Origin: an uncultured Bacteroidia bacterium
Lineage (GTDB): Bacteria; Bacteroidota; Bacteroidia; Bacteroidales; UBA932
Direction of reading: 5' to 3'
Length of the DNA stretch: 64,000 bases
Assembly (NCBI GenBank): GCA_902785785.1
Contig: CADAAA010000001.1
Location: 62,001 to 126,000 of the forward strand
Shown here: piece after piece, positions 17,334 to 24,857 of the stretch
Position numbering within the stretch: the stretch's first letter is position 1
Layout: each line of letters begins with the position of its first letter
Program-made: the position numbers and the translations under genes
Notes under the pieces: generated by a model
The model's database searches: none
Told to the model about the DNA's origin: nothing
Seen by the model: the letters and a program-made list of their open reading frames with translations, nothing else

Positions 17334-18839
17334 ATGATTTACGTCCACGTACCGTTCTGCCGTAGTTTCTGCACCTATTGCGGTTTCTATTCCGAGATCT
17401 GTTCCCGGAAGGAAACGCAACAGGTGCAGAACCGTTTATTCGAGGACTACGCCGAGGCGCTCTGCGACGAGATTGACTCCCGACGGGAGGAGATCTCGGC
17501 CGCCCGCGGACTAAGTTCTGCGGAGGCTGCATCTTCAGAGATCCTCGGTTCCGGGAACAGGGGTACCGGAAACGTCCTTCGGACCCCCCCAAAGCAAGCT
17601 TTGGTCCCCCCCTCTTATGTTGCCGAGGGTGGCACAGTTTCCAGCACCCCTGTTCCCGGAACCGAGGGCGGCACGTCCATGCAGCAGGAGATACCGACAT
17701 CGCTTGATACTCTGTATATAGGGGGAGGGACGCCGTCGGTGTTGCCGCTGGCGGTGCTGGAGCGGATAGTAGGCGCGTTGGGGCCGGCGACGTACAGGGA
17801 GTTCACCGTGGAGGTGAACCCCGACGACGTCGTCGCCGGCGGTGCGGAGTATGTCGCCGGATTGCTCGCGCTGGGCGTGAACCGCGTCAGCATGGGGGTG
17901 CAGTCGTTCGACGACGGTATCCTGCGGTGGATGAACCGTCGTCATGATGCGGCCGGCGCCCGTGAGGCGTTCCGCCTCCTGAGGGCCGGCGGCTTCGACA
18001 ACCTCAGCATCGACCTGATCTTCGGGCTGTCACAGTTGACGGGAACGATATGGGAGTCAACCATTGACGAGGCGCTGGCATTGGAACCGGAGCACATATC
18101 CGCTTACCAGCTGTCCATAGAGGAGGACAGTGCGCTGGAGAAGATGGTGGCTGACGGTCGGTATACTGAGGCCTTCGACGAGCAGTGTCGTGGTCAGTAC
18201 GACACGCTCTGCAGGAAGCTGGCGGAGGCGGGGTATGTCCACTATGAGATTTCCAACTGGGCGCGCCCGGGCCGCGAAGCGGTCCACAACAGCGCCTACT
18301 GGCGCCGCGTCCCCTACGTCGGCCTCGGCCCCGGAGCCCATTCCCTCGCTTTCCCCGGCTCTGCCGACCCACACTCTCCCCGCGGTGAACAAAAACCGCG
18401 TTTTTGTTCACAAGAGGTTCCTTTGCAGCCCCGATATGAACAAAACGCATCGTTTTGTTCAGAAGTGGGTGATGAACAGCCCAAAAATGAACAAAAACAT
18501 GCTTTTTGTTCAAGCGGCGGTATACGGTCGTGGAACAGCCAGGAGCTGCCGAGGCGGGAGGCAGACGGGCGGCTTGTCCGCTGGCACTCCGGGCATGAGG
18601 TCCTCTCTGAACGCGAAGCGGCCGAGGAGACCGTCATGTTGGGGCTCCGCACGGCTGCCGGCCTTCCGCTGTCCCGCCTGCGGGACATCTCGCCGGCCCA
18701 AGCCGTCGACGCCCTCCTCGCCGAAGGCGCCATCGTGCTGGTCCCCCCGGTCCCAGACACTCCATGCGCGCCTTTCGTACGTATCCCAGAGGATCATTTC
18801 TTCGTTTCCGACGACATCATCGCCCGTCTCCTGCCTTGA
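17334..18839 (+). CDS. hemW: HemW-family radical SAM protein with two in-frame repeat insertions
   Basis: Radical SAM protein related to oxygen-independent coproporphyrinogen oxidase; HemW members bind heme and act in heme delivery. The CxxxCxxC cluster motif is at the start (FCRSFCTYCGFYSE), followed by the SAM-binding GGGTP (YIGGGTPSVLP), VNPDDV, QSFDDGILRWMNR and HISAYQLSIEEDS, then YEISNWARPG and VGLGPGAHS. At 501 residues it is over 100 longer than the family norm of about 380. The excess is explained by two insertions: residues about 65-118 (shared palindromic element) and about 345-400 (three hairpins). Both keep the frame, and the conserved blocks on either side are intact, so the protein is probably functional. 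Confidence 0.9.
   Translation: MIYVHVPFCRSFCTYCGFYSEICSRKETQQVQNRLFEDYAEALCDEIDSRREEISAARGLSSAEAASSEILGSGNRGTGNVLRTPPKQALVPPSYVAEGGTVSSTPVPGTEGGTSMQQEIPTSLDTLYIGGGTPSVLPLAVLERIVGALGPATYREFTVEVNPDDVVAGGAEYVAGLLALGVNRVSMGVQSFDDGILRWMNRRHDAAGAREAFRLLRAGGFDNLSIDLIFGLSQLTGTIWESTIDEALALEPEHISAYQLSIEEDSALEKMVADGRYTEAFDEQCRGQYDTLCRKLAEAGYVHYEISNWARPGREAVHNSAYWRRVPYVGLGPGAHSLAFPGSADPHSPRGEQKPRFCSQEVPLQPRYEQNASFCSEVGDEQPKNEQKHAFCSSGGIRSWNSQELPRREADGRLVRWHSGHEVLSEREAAEETVMLGLRTAAGLPLSRLRDISPAQAVDALLAEGAIVLVPPVPDTPCAPFVRIPEDHFFVSDDIIARLLP
17543..17678 (+). repeat. In-frame palindromic element in hemW, with inverted-repeat ends
   Basis: Two 31-base arms (17543-17573 and 17637-17667) are inverted repeats with two mismatches. 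Between them lies the hairpin CCAAAGC-AA-GCTTTGG (17589-17604), one pair longer than the dnaX counterpart. Bases 17619-17678 match dnaX 8375-8434 at 59 of 60 positions. The element is read as VAEGGTVSSTPVPGTEGGTS and separates the radical-SAM N-terminus from its GGGTP strand without breaking the frame. Confidence 0.88.
18385..18512 (+). repeat. Three related hairpins inside the hemW coding sequence
   Basis: Three interrupted palindromes share the arm TGAACAAAA and its complement: 18385-18411 (12-base arms, loop CGC), 18437-18461 (11-base arms, loop CAT) and 18488-18512 (10-base arms, loop CATGC). They are 51 bases apart, start to start approximately, and each encodes a version of EQ(K/N)xxFCS. 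Arm sequences differ slightly but pairing is kept. They sit in a variable surface loop after the GLGPGAHS motif. Confidence 0.9.
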
Positions 18840-18925
18840 GGCTCATGGATTGTGACCCAGGCGGATGAGTGCAATGTTGAAATACTTTTTTGGCGAAAGG
18901 TGGAGGATAATTAAAGAAGAATCCT

Positions 18926-18933
18926 TAACTTTA
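18926..18933 (+). promoter_or_regulatory. Possible -7 box for the small PLDc_N-like gene
   Basis: TAACTTTA differs from TAnnTTTG at the last base; it lies 29 bases before the ATG at 18963. No -33 element at the right spacing was found. Confidence 0.4.
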
Positions 18934-18962
18934 GGTGTAATTTACTATAAAACCTAAAGAAC

Positions 18963-19136
18963 ATGGCAAAGATCGTTTACATCCTTGGTATCATTGTCGC
19001 CATTTGGTGTGTCCTTGACATCTTCAAGAAGCCCAAACTCGGTATCATCGGCAAGATACTTCTGTCGATTGCCGTCCTGGCTTTCAGCTGGATTGGCTTC
19101 ATCGTGTACTATTTCCTCCTCAGGGACAAGGTTTAA
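18963..19136 (+). CDS. Small membrane protein, PLDc N-terminal-like
   Basis: A 57-residue protein made of two hydrophobic helices: VYILGIIVAIWCVLDIF and LLSIAVLAFSWIGFIVYYF, joined by KKPKLGIIGKI and ending LLRDKV. The pattern of a first helix with W..LDI followed by a basic turn, and a second helix ending in G...YYFLLR, matches the PLDc_N family of small membrane proteins, whose role is unknown. It is preceded by a promoter-like box and followed by an intrinsic terminator, supporting a real monocistronic gene. Confidence 0.7.
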   Translation: MAKIVYILGIIVAIWCVLDIFKKPKLGIIGKILLSIAVLAFSWIGFIVYYFLLRDKV

Positions 19137-19159
19137 GTATCCCGCCCATCGCATGAAAA

Positions 19160-19198
19160 ACAATGGCCTTGCAGTCTCGACTGCAGGGTCATTTTTTG
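19160..19198. terminator. Bidirectional terminator between the PLDc_N-like gene and queH
   Basis: Hairpin CCTTGCAGT-CTCG-ACTGCAGGG with one G:U pair. T runs follow on both strands (TTTTTT on the plus strand, TTGTTTTT on the minus strand), as expected between convergent genes. Confidence 0.75.
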
Positions 19199-19800
19199 TC
19201 CCGGAACGAGTATTCGCAGCCGCAGTACTGCTGGTTGTAGAAGTTCAGCTCGCGGATGAGCTGGTTGCGTCGGTCCTGGAGGCCGCCCTTGCGCCAGTTC
19301 TGCCCCCACCAGGTGACAGGGACGCCTCCGTCGAGGGAAGCATTGACAGCGTCGCAGGCCCAGCGGCCGGCTTCGTCGACCTGGGCGAGATCTTTCCAGC
19401 GGGAGGAGGCAAGGGTGGTCGTAAGGACGGTGTAGCCGTGCTGCGAGGCATAGCGGGCGGCGCGAAGCAGGCGGTACTTGAAGCACGCGAGGCAGCGCGC
19501 GCCCCGCTCGGGCTCGTTTTCGAGCCCATGCGCCGCGCAGCTCCGCCAGTCCTCGTGCCCGTAATCGTCATCTACGATTTCGAGCCCGAGGGACTGCGCG
19601 TAGCGCGTGCACTCATCCTTGCGGTGCAGGTATTCCTCCAACGGAAAAATGTTTGAATTTGAATAAAAGACGGTCGGAGTAATGCCTTGCTTGAGCATGA
19701 TCTCTATGATGGCGGAGGAGCACGGCGCGCAGCAGGTGTGCAGCAGCACACGCTTCGCGCCCCCCGGCACCTCAAGGACAAGTCCGCTTTTCTTTCCCAT
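19189..19800 (-). CDS. queH: Epoxyqueuosine reductase QueH
   Basis: Iron-sulfur enzyme that reduces epoxyqueuosine to queuosine in tRNA, the non-orthologous alternative to QueG. The family's cysteine motifs are present: HTCCAPCS near the N-terminus, CLACFKYRL in the middle and QYCGCEYSF at the C-terminus; the segment FYSNSNIFPLEEY is also typical. Length is 203 residues. The start is the ATG that overlaps the TGA of the upstream regulator gene, so the two are translationally coupled. A GTG one codon earlier is possible. Confidence 0.93.
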   Translation of the reverse strand: MGKKSGLVLEVPGGAKRVLLHTCCAPCSSAIIEIMLKQGITPTVFYSNSNIFPLEEYLHRKDECTRYAQSLGLEIVDDDYGHEDWRSCAAHGLENEPERGARCLACFKYRLLRAARYASQHGYTVLTTTLASSRWKDLAQVDEAGRWACDAVNASLDGGVPVTWWGQNWRKGGLQDRRNQLIRELNFYNQQYCGCEYSFRDKK

Positions 19801-20732
19801 CACTCAACGGAATTGATGTCGATGAGCCCGTTGAGCAGGGCATATACGGTCAGGCCGGCGACGGACTTGATGCCGGTCTTGCGCGTGATGTTCTTGCGGT
19901 GAGAGATGACGGTATAGGTGGAGATGTTGTACTGGTCGGCTATCTCCTTGTTCAGCAACCCTTTGGCTACTCCTACGAGGATCTCTTTCTCCCTCTCGGA
20001 GAGGGCTTCACGTTCCTGTTCGGCGGCACGCCGCTTACCGTAGGTGCCGCTGTTCTCCAGCATTTCGAGCATAGGGCTCAGCACCTCCTCCTCGATGGCT
20101 GTATGCCGCTCGAGGTCGTACTCCAGAGCGCATATCAAATACAGCGTCTGCATCCTGAGAGCGGCGTCGCAGCCCTCTGGCAACGAGTTCATCACCAGGC
20201 TCTTGAGGTCGGAGATCTTCTCGTTGATGCTGTTGTGGTCGTCCGTGAAGGACTCGAGCGTGGACCTTTTCCGTCCGTTTCCGTCCATCAGGTCGCGGGC
20301 ATAAGGCATGACATGCTGCTCCTCGAAACCGAAATGGCGGTTCAGCTCTTCCTCATACTCGTCGTAGAACTTGCGGAACACCTTCTTCTGCGCCTCGCTG
20401 CAAGGCAGCAGAAGCTTCTCCAGCAGGTCGGAGAGGGACTTGAGGGCAGTGTTGAGATAGTATTCGTGCGAACTGTGAAGGTATTCTATCACATCCTCTA
20501 CGCTTGAGTCCCGGAGCATCCTCTCGGAAGGCTTGAAATGCTCGTCTACATAGAAATTGTACAGCAGCATGAATGACGACGGGTTCATCCCCAGCGAGGC
20601 ACAGATGTCCTCGACAGTCCTGTCGCCGAAATTGCCGTGTATCCCCAGGCGCTCCAAGAAACCGAGGGCCTGGAAGTTGCGGTCGACAAGCTCGTACAGC
20701 TTGATATTGGGATTGATTTCCGCAAATGCCAT
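19800..20732 (-). CDS. Hemerythrin-domain LuxR-type transcriptional regulator
   Basis: 310 residues. An N-terminal segment resembling the ScdA/RIC N-domain (ALGFLERLGIHGNFGDRTVEDIC) is followed by a four-helix hemerythrin-like domain with candidate di-iron ligands in SSHEYYL, HFGFEEQHVMPY, DDHNSINEK and ERHTAIEEEVL. The last 65 residues are a LuxR/GerE helix-turn-helix (LSEREKEILVGVAKGLLNKEIADQYNIS read in two parts). This suggests a regulator that senses oxygen, nitric oxide or iron through the di-iron site (inference). It faces feoAB divergently and is coupled to queH. The start is the ATG before AFAEINPN, near a TAnnTTTG box. Confidence 0.85.
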   Translation of the reverse strand: MAFAEINPNIKLYELVDRNFQALGFLERLGIHGNFGDRTVEDICASLGMNPSSFMLLYNFYVDEHFKPSERMLRDSSVEDVIEYLHSSHEYYLNTALKSLSDLLEKLLLPCSEAQKKVFRKFYDEYEEELNRHFGFEEQHVMPYARDLMDGNGRKRSTLESFTDDHNSINEKISDLKSLVMNSLPEGCDAALRMQTLYLICALEYDLERHTAIEEEVLSPMLEMLENSGTYGKRRAAEQEREALSEREKEILVGVAKGLLNKEIADQYNISTYTVISHRKNITRKTGIKSVAGLTVYALLNGLIDINSVE

Positions 20733-20754
20733 ATTAAAAACGCTATTCTTAAGG

Positions 20755-20762
20755 CAAATATA
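20755..20762 (-). promoter_or_regulatory. Bacteroidetes -7 box for the hemerythrin regulator/queH operon
   Basis: Minus-strand TATATTTG, exact match to TAnnTTTG, 22 bases before the ATG at 20732. Confidence 0.65.
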
Positions 20763-20839
20763 AGTCATTTCATGCTATAAGGTTCGCGCGAAGATTAAAA
20801 ATCCCTATAAATGGGGATGACCTCTTGTGAAATATGACG

Positions 20840-20847
20840 TAACTTTG
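20840..20847 (+). promoter_or_regulatory. Bacteroidetes -7 box for feoAB
   Basis: TAACTTTG, 20 bases before the feoAB start. No Fur-type inverted repeat could be recognised by eye around it. Confidence 0.62.
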
Positions 20848-20867
20848 CATGTTCAAAGCAGTATTCT

Positions 20868-23216
20868 ATGACTCTGAAAGATTTGAAGGTAGGCGAGTCC
20901 GCCGTGGTGAAGGAAGTCGGTGGAGAGGGAGCCCTCAGGCAGCATTTCCTGGACATGGGCATCATCCCCGGTGCGGAGGTGCGTCTCGTCAAGATGGCGC
21001 CTATGGGTGATCCGATGGAGATAAAGGTCCACGGATATGCCCTGACTCTCCGGCTTTCGGAGGCGCTCAAGATCGTTGTGGACAAGAACTGTCCGGAAGA
21101 AAAAGCGCCCGAAATGCCTTTGGACGAGGATTTCGGATACAATCTTTCCCTGCATGAGCACAACGCGCATCCCGGATTCGGAGAGGAAGGCAAGTTCCAC
21201 TCCAAGGAGGATGAGAACCCTCTGCCCAAGGACTCTGTCCTGACTTTCGCCCTTGCCGGCCAGCAGAACTGCGGCAAGACCACGCTCTTCAATCAACTCA
21301 CCGGTTCCAACCAGCATGTGGGCAACTTCCCCGGCGTGACGGTAAGCCGCAAGGACGGTGTCATAAAGGGTTATCCCAACACCCGCGTCACCGATCTCCC
21401 TGGCATCTACTCCCTTTCGACCTATACTTCCGAGGAGCTGGTTTCCCGCAATTTCATTATCGACGAGAAGCCCAAGGCGATCATCAATATCGTTGATGCC
21501 AACAATATCGAACGCAACCTCTACCTGACCATGCAGCTGATGGAGCTGGATGTACCTATGGTACTGGCACTCAATATGATGGATGAGTTGAGGGGTAACG
21601 GCGGTTCCGTACGTGTCAACGAGATGGAGCGTCTGCTCGGTATCCCCGTCGTCCCTATCTCCGCCGCTTCCGGCGAAGGTGTGAACGAGCTCGTAGAACA
21701 TGCCGTACATATCGCCAAGTATCAGGAGAAACCGAAACGCCAGGACTTCTGCGACAAGGATGACCATGGCGGAGCGGTGCACCGCTGCCTGCACAGTCTC
21801 ATGCATCTGGTCGAGGACCATGCGCAGCGCGCCGGCCTCCCGGCCCGCTTCGCCGCCAGCCGGCTTGTCGGCGGCGACGAAGCCGTGACGGCGCGCCTCG
21901 GCCTGGACCGCAATGAGGAGGAGATGGTGGAGCACATCATCTCGCAGATGGAGGAGGAACGCGGACTTGACCGCCATGCGGCCATGGCGGACATGCGTTT
22001 CTCGTTCATCGGCCGCCTCTGCGCGCAGACGGTCTCGAAGCCGCAGGAGAGCAAGGAATACAAGCGAAGCTTGAAGATCGACCGCACCCTTACGGGCAAA
22101 TGGACGGCCATTCCGGCCTTCCTGGCCATCATAGCGCTGATCTTCTGGCTGACTTTCGACGTGATAGGTCTCTGGTTGCAGGATCTGCTTGCCGCCGGAA
22201 TAGAGGGTCTCGGTGCGGCCGTTGACGCCGCTTTCGTGCGCTGGGATGTCAGCGAACCCGTGCGTTCGCTGGTCGTAGATGCGATTTTCGGGGGTGTAGG
22301 CTCTGTGCTGAGCTTCGTCCCCATCATCATAGTGCTGTTCTTTTTCCTGTCCATGCTGGAAGACAGCGGGTACATGGCGCGCATTGCGTTTGTCTCCGAC
22401 AAACTGCTGCGCAAGCTTGGCCTCTCCGGCCGGAGCATCGTGCCGATGCTCATCGGCTTCGGATGCTCCGTGCCGGGCGTTATGGCTACCCGCACCCTGC
22501 CTTCCTCGCATGACAGGCGCCTGACTATCCTGCTCATCCCGTTCATGAGCTGCTCTGCCAAGATAGCCATATACGGCTTCCTGGCGAGCACGTTCTTCCC
22601 CGGGAGAGCAGGGGTCGTCATGGTGTCTCTTTACCTGCTGGGAATCGTTGTTGGTATACTTACAGCGCTGGTTTCCAAGATTTTCCATGGTCATAAGGAC
22701 TCCACTCCCTTCGTGATGGAACTGCCGGTGTACCGCATCCCGCGGGCGCGGAATGTATGGCACCTTCTCTGGGACAAGACCAAGGATTTCATCCAGAGGG
22801 CTTTCACCGTCATCTTCGTCGCCACGATCGTCATCTGGCTACTCCAGTCCTTCGACTTCAAGCTCAATTTCGTTGAAGACAGCAGCCAGAGTATCCTTGC
22901 ATGGCTTGCCGGCCTGATAGCTCCGGTCTTCAGCCCTCTCGGGCTCGGTGACTGGCGCATCGTGACGGCCCTCATCACCGGCTTCCTGGCCAAGGAGAGC
23001 GTAGTTTCCACGATGGAGGTGCTTGGCGTGACTGCAGCACTCACTGCCGCCACGGCCGTGCCTCTGCTAGTTTTCTGCCTCCTCTATACGCCTTGCGTCG
23101 CAGCCATAGCGTCGATCAGGCGTGAACTCGGTGGTAAATGGGCACTGTTCGTCGTGTTTCTCCAATGTGCCATCGCCTGGGTTTGCGCCTTGGCCGCATA
23201 TCTGATATTCGCATGA
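20868..23216 (+). CDS. feoB: Ferrous iron transporter, FeoA-FeoB fusion
   Basis: Inner-membrane Fe(II) importer of 782 residues. Residues 1-75 are a FeoA (SH3-like) domain (LRQHFLDMGIIPGAEVRLV). The G domain follows: P-loop AGQQNCGKTTLFNQL near residue 130, G2/G3 region VGNFPGVTVSRKDG...VTDLPGIYSLS and G4 LNMMDE. From about residue 410 come the membrane helices with two gate motifs, including GFGCSVPGVMATRTLP. FeoA-FeoB fusions are common in Bacteroidetes. The next gene overlaps its stop by four bases and encodes the small cysteine-rich Feo partner. Confidence 0.96.
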   Translation: MTLKDLKVGESAVVKEVGGEGALRQHFLDMGIIPGAEVRLVKMAPMGDPMEIKVHGYALTLRLSEALKIVVDKNCPEEKAPEMPLDEDFGYNLSLHEHNAHPGFGEEGKFHSKEDENPLPKDSVLTFALAGQQNCGKTTLFNQLTGSNQHVGNFPGVTVSRKDGVIKGYPNTRVTDLPGIYSLSTYTSEELVSRNFIIDEKPKAIINIVDANNIERNLYLTMQLMELDVPMVLALNMMDELRGNGGSVRVNEMERLLGIPVVPISAASGEGVNELVEHAVHIAKYQEKPKRQDFCDKDDHGGAVHRCLHSLMHLVEDHAQRAGLPARFAASRLVGGDEAVTARLGLDRNEEEMVEHIISQMEEERGLDRHAAMADMRFSFIGRLCAQTVSKPQESKEYKRSLKIDRTLTGKWTAIPAFLAIIALIFWLTFDVIGLWLQDLLAAGIEGLGAAVDAAFVRWDVSEPVRSLVVDAIFGGVGSVLSFVPIIIVLFFFLSMLEDSGYMARIAFVSDKLLRKLGLSGRSIVPMLIGFGCSVPGVMATRTLPSSHDRRLTILLIPFMSCSAKIAIYGFLASTFFPGRAGVVMVSLYLLGIVVGILTALVSKIFHGHKDSTPFVMELPVYRIPRARNVWHLLWDKTKDFIQRAFTVIFVATIVIWLLQSFDFKLNFVEDSSQSILAWLAGLIAPVFSPLGLGDWRIVTALITGFLAKESVVSTMEVLGVTAALTAATAVPLLVFCLLYTPCVAAIASIRRELGGKWALFVVFLQCAIAWVCALAAYLIFA

Positions 23217-23374
23217 ACGCCATAAGCATAGTCATAATCGTTATCGTCGTCGCCCTCGTCGTCCTTGCGCTGTGTACTGCACTGCGCAAGGAAGGGGGCA
23301 CTTGCTCCTGCGGCAGCTGCTCGAAGAAGGACGGCTGTCCTTACAGCGGAGGGGATTGCCATTGCGGCGAATAA
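23213..23374 (+). CDS. FeoB-associated Cys-rich membrane protein
   Basis: 53 residues: one transmembrane helix (ISIVIIVIVVALVVLALC) followed by a short cytoplasmic tail with eight cysteines in close spacing (CSCGSC, GCPYSGGDCHC). This matches the FeoB-associated Cys-rich membrane protein family, the FeoC-like third component found after feoB in many anaerobes and probably iron or cluster binding. Its ATG overlaps the feoB TGA (ATGA), which fixes the start. Confidence 0.88.
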   Translation: MNAISIVIIVIVVALVVLALCTALRKEGGTCSCGSCSKKDGCPYSGGDCHCGE

Positions 23375-23401
23375 TGCGTATATTTCGGAAAATTCCGGAC
23401 T

Positions 23402-24061
23402 ATGCAAAACAATCAATACTACAAGAATGCCGCACTGGAGGCTCTGAAAGGCCGTTGGGCGCCGGCCGTCGTCGTCACCATCGTATTCATGGCCATAGTC
23501 ATGGCTATCGTATCACCGGGTTGTATCACCGAATTTTTCCCGCTTCCTGTAGGATGGATAATGGGTATCGCCGGTGCGAACATGCTGTTGAGTTACTTCG
23601 TATCGATCCCTCTGTCCGTAGGATACTACAATGCTTTCCGCTTGCTGTACACGCAGGGAGATGACCGTTTGACTTCCAATATGTTCAAGCTGGGGTTCAC
23701 GAACTGGCTGCACAATGTCTGGGGGATGTTCCTGATGTGCATCAAAGTCCTGCTATGGAGTCTTCTCCTGTTCATACCGGGTATCATCAAGGCCTTTGCT
23801 TATGCCATGACTCCGTTCATACTTGTGGAACATCCGGAGATGCGCGCCATCGATGCCATCCGCAAGTCGAACGCCATGATGAAGGGGCATAAGTTCGACC
23901 TCTTCTATCTGGAACTCAGTTTTATAGGTTGGGGTATCCTGTGCTTGTTTACCTTCGGGCTGGGATTCATCTGGCTGATTCCCTACATGTATACGACGAT
24001 TGCCGCCTTCTACGAGGACCTGAAGGCGGAATGCGGCGAGACTGCGATACCGCAGATGTAG
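23402..24061 (+). CDS. DUF975-family membrane protein
   Basis: 219 residues with about five to six hydrophobic helices. The family features are an N-terminal amphipathic stretch (YYKNAALEALKGRWAPAVVV), the short motif GYYNAFRLL, and a long central region FIPGIIKAFAYAMTPFIL followed by DAIRKSNAMMKGHKFDLF, which is the hallmark of DUF975 proteins. Function is unknown; it lies 27 bases after the Feo partner gene and converges on the SDR gene with a gap of five bases. Confidence 0.85.
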   Translation: MQNNQYYKNAALEALKGRWAPAVVVTIVFMAIVMAIVSPGCITEFFPLPVGWIMGIAGANMLLSYFVSIPLSVGYYNAFRLLYTQGDDRLTSNMFKLGFTNWLHNVWGMFLMCIKVLLWSLLLFIPGIIKAFAYAMTPFILVEHPEMRAIDAIRKSNAMMKGHKFDLFYLELSFIGWGILCLFTFGLGFIWLIPYMYTTIAAFYEDLKAECGETAIPQM

Positions 24062-24066
24062 TACTG

Positions 24067-24852
24067 TCAAACGGGCTTGATCCTGCGGGCAAGACGCGCG
24101 CAGAGTCCCGGGAAGAATCTCTTTATATAGACCATGACCAATTCCTTGCGGCCGACGAGGACTTCGCGGCGGCCGCGGGCTATGGCGCGGACGATTGTCT
24201 GCGCGGCCTTGTCAGCGGCCAGCCCTCCGGCCTGGCCGGGATCCATCTGCCCGTGCTGCTTCCCGCCCTTGTCAAGGGCGCGCAGCGAGATGTTGGTCCT
24301 GACCCTGCCGGGGCAGACGATGGTCACGCAGATGCCCTTGGAGGCGTATTCCGCCTGCATCGTCTCGAAGAATCCGTACAGGGCGAACTTGGCGGAGCTG
24401 TAACCGCAGCGCAGCGGGAATCCGAAACGTCCGGCGATGGAGGTGGTGACGGCGATGCTGCCTCCGCCTGCCTCAAGCATCCTGGGCAGGAGACCCTTGG
24501 CTATCGCCACGGGGGCGAAGTAGTCTATCTCCATGATCTTGCGTATCATCTCCATCGAGGTGTCCTCGATGCAGGTCCTCTGGCTGATACCGGCATTCAG
24601 GAAGGCGATGTCGATGCCCCCAAATGCTTTCCAGGCCTCTTCTACTAGCTTTTCCAAGCCTGAGGGATCGCCGAGGTCGCAGGGCAGCACGGCCACTTCG
24701 GCCGCGCCCTTCCCACGGCATCCTGCGGCGACCGGCTCGAGCCGGTCGCGGGACGAGGACGTGAGGACGAGCCTTGCGCCTTCCTCCGCGTAGCGGTAAG
24801 CGCAGGCCTCGCCTATGCCCGAGGACGCACCAGTGATCCAGACTGTCGCCAT
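24067..24852 (-). CDS. Short-chain dehydrogenase/reductase
   Basis: NAD(P)-dependent oxidoreductase of the classical SDR family (261 residues). Cofactor motif TGASSGIGEA at residues 7-16, NAG motif in AFLNAGISQ, catalytic Ser in TTSIAGRFG and YxxxK as YSSAKFAL. The C-terminus has a basic membrane-proximal segment (VYIKRFFPGLCARLARRIK). The substrate cannot be deduced; similar sequences act on steroids, fatty acyl groups and sugars. It is the last gene of the rpsP-rimM-VOC-SDR operon, 5 bases after the VOC gene. Confidence 0.92.
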   Translation of the reverse strand: MATVWITGASSGIGEACAYRYAEEGARLVLTSSSRDRLEPVAAGCRGKGAAEVAVLPCDLGDPSGLEKLVEEAWKAFGGIDIAFLNAGISQRTCIEDTSMEMIRKIMEIDYFAPVAIAKGLLPRMLEAGGGSIAVTTSIAGRFGFPLRCGYSSAKFALYGFFETMQAEYASKGICVTIVCPGRVRTNISLRALDKGGKQHGQMDPGQAGGLAADKAAQTIVRAIARGRREVLVGRKELVMVYIKRFFPGLCARLARRIKPV

Positions 24853-24857
24853 GGCCG

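Noticed and set aside
15828..17420. Long minus-strand frame spanning two genes
   Set aside because: It crosses the promoter region and two well-supported genes and has no family signature.
18385..18512. CRISPR-like spacing of the three repeats in hemW
   Set aside because: Only three units, hairpins inside a coding frame, no cas genes, spacers partly similar; not a CRISPR array.
20853..22763. Minus-strand frame of over 600 codons inside feoAB
   Set aside because: Complementary to the transporter gene; composition-driven, no domain.
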